Assembly: GCF_017876795.1 (NCBI RefSeq)
Contig: NZ_JAGIOR010000001.1
Location: 1,188,501-1,252,500, forward strand
Source: Rhizobium leguminosarum
GTDB lineage: Bacteria > Pseudomonadota > Alphaproteobacteria > Rhizobiales > Rhizobiaceae
Direction: 5' to 3'
Length of the DNA: 64,000 nucleotides
A program made the translations under genes and the position numbers. Every line of letters begins with the position of its first letter. Position 1 is the first letter of the stretch. Shown one piece after another: positions 57,734-64,000 of the stretch. The notes below the pieces were generated by a model, which saw only the letters and a list, made by a program, of their open reading frames with translations, did not search any database and was not told the origin of the DNA.

Positions 57734-59185
57734 TCAGCGAACGAGAACGTTCTTGAACTGCCACGGATCCTTGGTGTCGATATCTTCCGGGAAGAGGCCT
57801 GGGCGGCCATCGAGAGGGGTCCAGTCGGTGTAGTGTCCCTCGACTGGGCCGAGATAGGGCATCTGTACTTCGAGGCAGCGCTTGTAATCGATCTCGTCGG
57901 CCTCGACGATGCCGGCATTCGGGTTTTCCAACGCCCAGACCATGCCGGCGAGAACGGCGGAGGTCACCTGCAGGCCGGTGGCGTTCTGATAGGGCGCGAT
58001 GCGGCGCGTTTCTTCCAGCGACAGGCGCGAGCCATACCAGTAGGCGTTCTTCTCATGGCCGTAAAGCAGGACGCCGAGTTCGTCGATGCCGTCCTCCAGC
58101 TCGTCCTCGTCGAGAACGTGGTGGACCGGCTGCGCCGTACCGCCATTGCCGAACATCTCATGCAGCGAGAGCACGGCGTCGTTGGCCGGATGGTAGGCAT
58201 AGTGGCAGGTCGGGCGGAAGGTCACTTCGCCGTCCTTGTCGCGAACGGTGAAGTAATCGGCGATCGAGATCGACTCGTTGTGGGTGACGAGGAAGCCGTA
58301 TTGCGGGCCGGGTGTCGGGCACCATGTGCGTACGCGGGTGTTGGCGCCCGGCTGCTCCAGGTAGATCGCCGCCTTGTTGCCCTTCTTGTGCTTCTTGGCG
58401 TTCTTCGGCATCCACTCTTCATGCGTGCCCCAGCCGAGTTCGGCCGGCTGCAGGCCTTCAGAGATGAAGCCTTCGACGGACCAGGTGTTCCAGAAGACGT
58501 TGAGCGGCTTCGGATGCTTGGTGCGCTGGGTGTCGCGCTCGGCAATGTGGACGCCCTTGACGCCGAGCTTCTTCATCAGCTTTGCCCAGCCTTCGCGATC
58601 GTGCTGGTCCGGTTCCTCGAATTTGAGGCCGGTGTCGTTGGCGAGGTTGACCAGCGCCTGCTTGACGAACCAGGAGACCATGCCCGGATTGGCGCCGCAG
58701 GTGGAGACGGCGGTGGCGCCGCCCGGGTTCTTCGCCTTTTCCTTGCGCATGGTTTCGCGCAGCGCATAGTTGGTGCGGTCGGCATTGCTCATGCCCTTGT
58801 CGAAATAGAAGCCGAGCCAGGGTTCGACGACGGTGTCGACGTAGGGCACGTCATGCTTGCGGCAGAGCTTGATAATGTCGAGCGAGGAGGTGTCGACCGA
58901 GAGGTTGACGCAGAAACCCTGGCCTTCGCCTTCGGTCAGCAGCGGCTTCAGCAGTTCCTTGTAATTGTCCTTGGTGACATATTCCTTGATGTGGCGAACG
59001 CCGTGCTTTTTCAGAATCTCCATGTCGGAGGGCTCTTCGCGCGGGTCGATGACGACCATCCGGCTCTTGTCGAATTTGAAGTGGCGCTCGATCAGCGGCA
59101 GGGTGCCGCGGCCGATGGAGCCAAAGCCGATCATTACGATCGGACCGGTGATTTCGGCATATACCGGATAGTTTTGTTCCGTCAT
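57734..59185 (-). CDS. hss: Homospermidine synthase
   Basis: NAD-dependent enzyme that makes sym-homospermidine from putrescine, the main long-chain polyamine of rhizobia. The 483-residue length is usual for the bacterial type. The Rossmann motif is IVMIGFGSIGRGTLPLIERHF, and later blocks VVEPWLGFYFD, STCGANPGMVSWFVKQAL and NVFWNTWSVEGFISEGLQPAELGWG are distinctive for the family. It starts at an ATG (59185) with AGGAGAAAAG upstream. It is a single gene with its own terminator. Homospermidine is important for growth and stress tolerance in Rhizobium. Confidence 0.97.
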   Translation of the reverse strand: MTEQNYPVYAEITGPIVMIGFGSIGRGTLPLIERHFKFDKSRMVVIDPREEPSDMEILKKHGVRHIKEYVTKDNYKELLKPLLTEGEGQGFCVNLSVDTSSLDIIKLCRKHDVPYVDTVVEPWLGFYFDKGMSNADRTNYALRETMRKEKAKNPGGATAVSTCGANPGMVSWFVKQALVNLANDTGLKFEEPDQHDREGWAKLMKKLGVKGVHIAERDTQRTKHPKPLNVFWNTWSVEGFISEGLQPAELGWGTHEEWMPKNAKKHKKGNKAAIYLEQPGANTRVRTWCPTPGPQYGFLVTHNESISIADYFTVRDKDGEVTFRPTCHYAYHPANDAVLSLHEMFGNGGTAQPVHHVLDEDELEDGIDELGVLLYGHEKNAYWYGSRLSLEETRRIAPYQNATGLQVTSAVLAGMVWALENPNAGIVEADEIDYKRCLEVQMPYLGPVEGHYTDWTPLDGRPGLFPEDIDTKDPWQFKNVLVR

Positions 59186-59369
59186 TCTTTTCTCCTATGG
59201 AAGGGGACGAAGGCGTTCAGCCCGAAGAATTCTTTTGAAATTGCCGCAGAGATGCGAAGTGACCGGCTCTAACCATAAAACGGCGTCACAATAAAGAGCG
59301 TTGAGGGGGAAAGGGCAAATATCGGGTCGGCGAGGGATGACGTGATCATCCGACCGGCCTCTGTAAAAA

Positions 59370-59654
59370 TCAGCGCTTCAGGATTTCCAGCCCTTCGGCC
59401 GTCGTCGTCACCGCGAGCTCGGTGATGTCGTATTCAGCGACCCCTTGGATTGTGAAGGGATCGGCGGCGACATAGGCCTCGATTATGGCGCGGTCGCCGA
59501 CCGCCAGGATCGCGCCGCCGGTGCGCGGCACCTTGCGGCCGGAGGCGAGGAACCAGCCCTTCGCATAACCTTCCTTCACCCAGGCCATGTGCGGTTCCAT
59601 GTGCCTGTCGGCTTCGTCACTGGATTTGATGTAGGTGAGGGAGAGAATGAACAT
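59370..59654 (-). CDS. YciI-family protein
   Basis: A 94-residue cytosolic protein of the YciI/YCII family: MFILSLTYIKSSDEADRHMEPHMAWVKEGYAKGWFLASGRKVPRTGG, with the conserved His-Asp pair. Members have a ferredoxin-like fold and, in a few cases, hydrolase or dehalogenase activity; this one is unassigned. Its ATG follows the pabC stop by two bases, so it is the last gene of the pabB-pabC operon. A link to folate metabolism is suggested only by position. Confidence 0.88.
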   Translation of the reverse strand: MFILSLTYIKSSDEADRHMEPHMAWVKEGYAKGWFLASGRKVPRTGGAILAVGDRAIIEAYVAADPFTIQGVAEYDITELAVTTTAEGLEILKR

Positions 59655-59656
59655 GG

Positions 59657-60286
59657 TCAGTTCCTGACGAGGTTTGCGCGGATCAGGCCGCGCAGTGAGT
59701 TGCCGATATAAAGCCTGCCGGCATCGAGATCGGCAAGCGTGAGGCGGCCGACGCGAGCCTTTCGGGTGCAGATAAGCTCGGTGCGTAGCACGCCTGCGAG
59801 CAGACCGCAGGAGATGGGCGGGGTGCGCAGCATGCCGGTCCCGTCGTCCAGGAAGATCGAGGTGATAGTGCCCTCGCAGACGTCGCCGCGTTCGTTCAAA
59901 AGAATGACTTCGTCGGCCTCATCGGGCCTGTATTCGGCGCGTGCGCTCTCGTAGACGGCGCGGCGGGTGGTTTTGATGCGCAGCAGCCTGTCGGTGGAGT
60001 TCAGACGGGTCTCTGCGAGGCGGACGGTCCAGGTGGTGTCGGGCGCCAGCGGCACGAACGCGGCGCTCGTCACCTCGATGCGGCCTTGCGCGTCGAAAGT
60101 CAGGCGGACACGCAGCGGACCAGCGGCACCGGCAACGGCTTCCTCAAGCCTTGCCGCCGCGTCGATCGGTTGCGGGAAGCCAAGGCGACGGGCGGAGCGG
60201 GAAAGCCTGGCGAGATGCAGCCGTAGGCGGATAAAACCCTCGCCAGGCTGCCAACGCAGCGTCTCGATCAACGAAAAATCTATCAT
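59657..60286 (-). CDS. pabC: 4-amino-4-deoxychorismate lyase-like class IV aminotransferase
   Basis: A 209-residue PLP protein that would release pyruvate from aminodeoxychorismate to give p-aminobenzoate for folate. The cofactor lysine is in LRIKTTRRAVYE. The C-terminal ERGDVCEGTITSIF and PISCGLLAGVLRTEL are the class IV aminotransferase blocks. It is short for the family (usual ~260), with a trimmed N-terminus. The ATG at 60286 overlaps the pabB stop as ATGA, which supports this start and coupled translation. The assignment relies on its pairing with pabB; substrate discrimination within class IV enzymes is not possible from sequence alone. Confidence 0.85.
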   Translation of the reverse strand: MIDFSLIETLRWQPGEGFIRLRLHLARLSRSARRLGFPQPIDAAARLEEAVAGAAGPLRVRLTFDAQGRIEVTSAAFVPLAPDTTWTVRLAETRLNSTDRLLRIKTTRRAVYESARAEYRPDEADEVILLNERGDVCEGTITSIFLDDGTGMLRTPPISCGLLAGVLRTELICTRKARVGRLTLADLDAGRLYIGNSLRGLIRANLVRN

Positions 60287-61443
60287 CGCGCAATCCATTG
60301 GTCGCCGACGGCGAAGCGGGCCTTGAGCAGGCATTCCTCATATTCGGCCTCGGCTGTGGAATCGAAGACGATGCCGCCGCCGACATTGAAGACGGCTCTG
60401 CCGCCGTCAAAAAGCGTGATGGTGCGGATGGCGACGGAAAAGCGCATGGCGCCGCTCGGTGAAATCATGCCGATCGCGCCGCAATAGGCGTCGCGGGGTG
60501 TGTCTTCGAGCGCATGCAGAATTTCCATCGCTCGCATCTTCGGCGCGCCGGTGATCGAGCCGCAGGGAAACAGCGCGGAGAAGATATCGCGGATCGAAAG
60601 ATCCGGACGGAGCCTTGCCTGCACATGGCTCACCATCTGGTGGACGGTCGGATAGGTCTCGATGTCGAAGAGTTTGGGCACGTCGAGCGTGCCGACCTCG
60701 GTGATGCGGGAGATATCGTTGCGCAGCAGATCGACGATCATGCGGTTTTCCGCCTGTGTCTTGATATCGCGGCGCATGGCCTCGATGATTTCGGCATCTT
60801 CGGCCGGGGTAGTGCCGCGTTTCGCAGTTCCCTTCATCGGATGGGTCTCGATCCAGCCCTCCTCATCGGTGTGGAAAAACAGTTCCGGCGAGCGCGAAAG
60901 GATGACCGGACCGCCGAGATCGACGAGGGCGCCGTATTTGACCGGCTGGCGTTCGATCAGCGACCAGAAGGCAGCACGGGGATCGCCGTTCCAGCGGGTC
61001 TCGACCGGCATGGTGAGGTTCGCCTGATAGGCGTCGCCAAGCCGCAGGTGCTGGTGCAGGCGGTCGAAGCGCTCTTTATATAAGGGGAAATCCCAGGCAG
61101 CTTTCGGGGCGGTCAGGAATTCCTCGTTTTCGAGGCGCTGTTTTGGTTGGGCAAGCGGGTGTGTGTCCGGCTGCGGCGCGTCGAAGACGCCGAAACAGAG
61201 CAGCGGCGTTTCTCGATTTTCCCCGGCGAAGGGAGCGAGTTTTTCTTCGAAGAGATATCCGGCCTCGTAGGCCATGTACCCGGCGAGCCATTTGCCCTCG
61301 GCTTTGGCCTCTTCCATTCGGACAAGGCCTGCAAAAAACTCAGCGCGCGTCCTGGCACTAATGATTTCTGCCGGCTCAGCGAAAAGCATCACCTGTCCGG
61401 TCGTGTCGTCACGGAAGAGAATAGAGGGTTGGGTTTCGGCCAT
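60283..61443 (-). CDS. pabB: Aminodeoxychorismate synthase component I
   Basis: A 386-residue chorismate-binding enzyme that adds ammonia to chorismate in p-aminobenzoate synthesis. Signature blocks are DAYQANLTMPVETRW, HPMKGTAKRGTTP (the lysine of a PIKGT-type motif, diagnostic of PabB rather than anthranilate synthase), MIVDLLRNDISRI and FPCGSITGAPKMRAMEIL. The N-terminal region is short, as in many alphaproteobacterial forms. The ATG at 61443 is used (MAETQPSILF); the ribosome site is weak. It opens the operon with pabC and yciI. The glutamine amidotransferase partner (pabA/trpG) is not in the window. Confidence 0.93.
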   Translation of the reverse strand: MAETQPSILFRDDTTGQVMLFAEPAEIISARTRAEFFAGLVRMEEAKAEGKWLAGYMAYEAGYLFEEKLAPFAGENRETPLLCFGVFDAPQPDTHPLAQPKQRLENEEFLTAPKAAWDFPLYKERFDRLHQHLRLGDAYQANLTMPVETRWNGDPRAAFWSLIERQPVKYGALVDLGGPVILSRSPELFFHTDEEGWIETHPMKGTAKRGTTPAEDAEIIEAMRRDIKTQAENRMIVDLLRNDISRITEVGTLDVPKLFDIETYPTVHQMVSHVQARLRPDLSIRDIFSALFPCGSITGAPKMRAMEILHALEDTPRDAYCGAIGMISPSGAMRFSVAIRTITLFDGGRAVFNVGGGIVFDSTAEAEYEECLLKARFAVGDQWIAR

Positions 61444-61533
61444 CGGCGGCGTCTTTTCTTGGAGCACGATCCCTTATCCGCCTGCCGGCGCCTCTGCCCG
61501 CCTGCGGGAAGAGGTCGGCCGTGGGGAGGCAGA

Positions 61534-63390
61534 TCAGGCAGCTTTATCCAAAGCTTCCAATTCGTCGATCAGCCCTTCGATCATCGACAGCCCCTGGCTC
61601 CAGAACGACGGATCGGTGGCGTCGAGGCCGAAAGGCTTCAAAAGTTCCGAATGGTGCTTGGTGCCGCCGGCCTTCAGCAGTTCGAAATACTTCTCCTGAA
61701 AGCCCTTTTCGGCCTTCTGGTAGACGGCATAGAGCGAATTCACCAGGCAATCGCCGAAGGCATAGGCGTAGACGTAGAAGGGCGAGTGGATGAAGTGGGG
61801 GATATAGGCCCAATAGGTCTCGTATCCTTCAGAAATGTTGATCGCCGGCCCCAGGCTTTCCGACTGTACGGAGAGCCAGAGTTCGCCGATGTCGTCGGCG
61901 GTGAGTTCCCCTGATTTGCGGGCGGTGTGGAGCTTGCGCTCGAATTCATAGAAGGCAATCTGGCGCACGACCGTGTTGATCATGTCCTCGACCTTCTGGG
62001 CGAGCATCGCCTTGCGCTCTCGCATGTCGCTGGATTTTTCCAGAAGCGCGCGAAAAGTCAGCATCTCGCCGAAGACCGAGGCGGTTTCGGCAAGCGTCAG
62101 CGGGGTCTGGCACATCAGCGCCCCTTGCACGCCGGCGAGAACCTGGTGCACGCCGTGCCCGAGTTCATGGGCAAGCGTCATCACGTCGCGCGGCTTGCCC
62201 ATGTAATTGACGAGCACATAGGGGTGGGCCGAGGGAACGGTCGGATGGGCGAAGGCGCCGGGCGCCTTGCCGGGGCGGACCGGGGCATCGATCCACTGCT
62301 CGTCGAAGAACCGCCTGGCGATCGCCTCCATCTCGGGGGCGAAATTGCCGTAGGCCGAAAGCACCGTGTCCTTCGCCTCGGCCCATGAGATGACGGCGCT
62401 GGAGGTTTCCGGAAGCGGCGCGTTGCGGTCCCAGAAATTCATCTGCTCCATGCCGAGCCATTTCGCCTTCATCTTGTAGTAGCGGTGCGAAAGGCGGGGA
62501 TAGGCTTCGCGGACGGCGGCGGCCAACGCATCGACGACCTCGCGCTCGACACGGTTTGCCAAGTGGCGGCTGTCGGCGATGTCCTCGAAGCCGCGCCAGC
62601 GGTCGGCGATCTCCTTGTCCTTGGCAAGTGTATTGGTGATCAGCGTGAAGGTGCGGATATTCGCCTTGAATGTTTCGGCGAGCGCCACGGCGGCCTTGCG
62701 GCGGGCTTCTGGATCCTTTTCCTGCAGCCTGTTCAGCGCCACTTCGAGTGGCACTTTCTCGCCATCGATCTCGTAGCGAAGTTCCGCCATGGTTTCGTCG
62801 AAGAGGCGGTTGAAGGCAGCGGCCGATGTCATCGACTTCTCGAGGAAGAGCTGTTCCAGCCTGTGGTCGAGCTGGTAGGGCTTGTCCTTCCTGAGGTCGA
62901 TGAGCCAGGGGCGATAGTGTCCGGCGGCGGTATCTCCAGCCATGCAGGCGTCGATCACCGCGTCGTCGATGCGGTTCAGTTCCAGCGCAAAGAACAGCAG
63001 ATGGCCTGAGAATTCGGTGATCTTGGCCTGAACGTCGCCATAGAGCTTGCCGTTTGCCGGGTTGGTGGTGTCGGAGAAATAGGTGAGGCCGGCAAAGGAG
63101 CCAAGGCGGCCGATAATGTCGTCCAGCGCCTCATATTCCTTCAGCGCCGCGCCGATGCCCTCAGTGCCGGTCTTGGTCGCCGCCGCGGCCAGTTTGCCCT
63201 TCCACTTTTCTTCAAAGGCGATCGCGGCCTTGCCGGCCTTTTCCATGTCGGCGACGAAGGCGGTCGAGGTGGCGGAGGGATAAAGATCCTGCAGCTTCCA
63301 GACCGGCAGATCGCCGAGCGCCGGATCGGCCGCCCCAGCTGGCGCTGCTGCCGACAAAAGAAGGCTGGCGTGCGGGAGCTTGATTTTCAT
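61534..63390 (-). CDS. pepF: Oligoendopeptidase F, M3 family
   Basis: A 618-residue zinc metalloprotease that cuts peptides of roughly 7-17 residues in the cytoplasm. The zinc motif is TLAHELGHGVHQVL (HExxH), with the third ligand Glu about 25 residues later in TLAETASVFGEML. The C-terminal block GYETYWAYIPHFIHSPFYVYAYAFGDCLVNSLY is characteristic. The start at 63390 (MKIKLPHASLLLS) gives the usual length; the upstream open frame is non-coding in appearance. The first residues mimic a signal peptide, but PepF is normally cytosolic. It is divergent from a response-regulator gene. Confidence 0.93.
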   Translation of the reverse strand: MKIKLPHASLLLSAAAPAGAADPALGDLPVWKLQDLYPSATSTAFVADMEKAGKAAIAFEEKWKGKLAAAATKTGTEGIGAALKEYEALDDIIGRLGSFAGLTYFSDTTNPANGKLYGDVQAKITEFSGHLLFFALELNRIDDAVIDACMAGDTAAGHYRPWLIDLRKDKPYQLDHRLEQLFLEKSMTSAAAFNRLFDETMAELRYEIDGEKVPLEVALNRLQEKDPEARRKAAVALAETFKANIRTFTLITNTLAKDKEIADRWRGFEDIADSRHLANRVEREVVDALAAAVREAYPRLSHRYYKMKAKWLGMEQMNFWDRNAPLPETSSAVISWAEAKDTVLSAYGNFAPEMEAIARRFFDEQWIDAPVRPGKAPGAFAHPTVPSAHPYVLVNYMGKPRDVMTLAHELGHGVHQVLAGVQGALMCQTPLTLAETASVFGEMLTFRALLEKSSDMRERKAMLAQKVEDMINTVVRQIAFYEFERKLHTARKSGELTADDIGELWLSVQSESLGPAINISEGYETYWAYIPHFIHSPFYVYAYAFGDCLVNSLYAVYQKAEKGFQEKYFELLKAGGTKHHSELLKPFGLDATDPSFWSQGLSMIEGLIDELEALDKAA

Positions 63391-63597
63391 GGGGCAATTC
63401 CTCTCCACTTTCATAACAGGTCTGCTTGAATAAGCGCGAGAAGGCCCGGCATCAAGGGCCTTTCGGCGCAAGAAAGGCGTCGGTTCGGCACGAAAATGAC
63501 CCGTTCCAATCGTTAAAATGCAATTATTTCTCAAAACTGGATGTTCAAGCCTTCCTGTCAGAGTGCGCTTCATGGTTTCGCATGAAGTGAGGCGACA
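63391..63597. other. Divergent spacer between pepF and the response regulator
   Basis: A 207-base region that must carry two promoters. I see no clear -35/-10 pair or operator; a sequence TTGAATAAGCGCGAGAAGGC on the plus strand is not convincing. Confidence 0.4.
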
Positions 63598-64000
63598 ATG
63601 ACCGGTTACAATGAGCTCAAGGGAGCAGGGCAAATCCTCGTGGTCGAGGACGACCCCGTGCAGCGCCGCCTGCTCAAGAACGCAATCGAGCGACACGGCC
63701 ATGTCGTGCACCAGGCGGAAAACGGTCGCATCGGCCTGGAAATGGTCAAACGCGACAGCGGCTTTTTCAGCGTCATCGTGCTCGATCTGATGATGCCGGA
63801 GATGACCGGCCTCGAGTTCCTCGACGCGCTTCATGAATTCGGCACGCAGATCCCGGTCATCGTTCAGACGGGGCAGGGCGGCATCGAAACCGTGGTGCAG
63901 GCGATGCGGGCCGGCGCCTTCGATTTCGTCGTCAAGCCGGTTTCGCCCGAGCGCATCGCCACGTCGATCTCGAACGCGATGAAGCTCGACCAGCGCGAGG
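63598..64000 (+). CDS. Response regulator, cut by the right edge
   Basis: The frame (MTGYNELKGAGQILVVEDDPVQ...) is open to the window end, giving about 134 residues. It is a receiver domain with acidic pocket VVEDD, phosphoacceptor in VIVLDLMMPEMTGLEFL, the T/QTGQGG switch and KPVSPER. Its style, including GIETVVQAMRAGAFDFVVKP, is that of NtrC-type regulators, which continue with an AAA+ sigma-54-activating domain; that part would lie outside. The ATG follows a GAGGCGAC site. What it controls is not visible. Confidence 0.85.
   Translation, partial: MTGYNELKGAGQILVVEDDPVQRRLLKNAIERHGHVVHQAENGRIGLEMVKRDSGFFSVIVLDLMMPEMTGLEFLDALHEFGTQIPVIVQTGQGGIETVVQAMRAGAFDFVVKPVSPERIATSISNAMKLDQRE

Overview
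The window is a chromosomal stretch of a fast-growing rhizobium, most likely the Rhizobium leguminosarum/etli group. The basis is high GC, a glgP-glgB-glgC glycogen operon, a RopA-type porin, a CpdR regulator, a Brucella Omp10-like lipoprotein, homospermidine synthase, and many short palindromic repeats of the kind known from Rhizobiaceae. There is no prophage, integrase, transposase, plasmid replication gene or CRISPR array. Most of it is core metabolism and envelope biology.

Layout. 1-5.7 kb: glycogen operon on the minus strand (glgP, glgB and a glgC cut by the left edge). 6-7.2 kb: a Tad-like protein with a von Willebrand A domain. 7.3-14 kb: three-gene operon of a DUF2126/transglutaminase protein, a permuted ATP-grasp/alpha-E protein and a second transglutaminase. 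14.2-23.2 kb: TctD/TctE-type two-component system, a class III adenylate cyclase with TPRs, an orphan periplasmic binding protein, and a tctCBA tricarboxylate transporter whose tctA is frameshifted. 23.3-29.4 kb: small proteins, a DUF475 membrane protein behind a structured RNA leader, a nuclease-like protein, a secreted protein, the porin and tRNA-Val(GAC). 29.4-37 kb: cpdR, an N-formylglutamate amidohydrolase, a suhB/MmgR-type small RNA, a HisN-like phosphatase, a lysophospholipase-like hydrolase, an Hsp20 gene behind a heat-shock promoter and ROSE-like leader, an SBF-type transporter divergent from a LysR regulator, and a threonine aldolase. 37.5-44 kb: gltB and gltD. 44-53.6 kb: an unrecognised Ser-rich protein, a DUF459 protein, an MltB-type transglycosylase, galU, an outer-membrane barrel, an arabinose-5-phosphate isomerase, an NfeD/SPFH pair and a 273-bp MITE-like element. 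53.6-64 kb: hemH, a secreted 5'-nucleotidase fused to LysM, omp10, hss, the pabB-pabC-yciI operon, an oligoendopeptidase F and the start of a response regulator.

How the parts connect. Glycogen synthesis and breakdown, galU, ammonia assimilation (gltBD) and an MmgR-type RNA (known in Sinorhizobium to limit polyhydroxybutyrate) all concern carbon/nitrogen storage balance. The tct block couples sensing of a carboxylate to its uptake; an 11-bp direct repeat upstream of tctC is a plausible TctD site. The least understood coding block is the transglutaminase/ATP-grasp/alpha-E operon. The most informative non-coding signals are the DUF475 leader (two stems, a loop complementarity and an overlapping terminator), the suhB-type RNA, the ROSE-like leader and several families of dispersed palindromes. 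All functional statements come from reading the sequence and remembered family knowledge; no database search was run.
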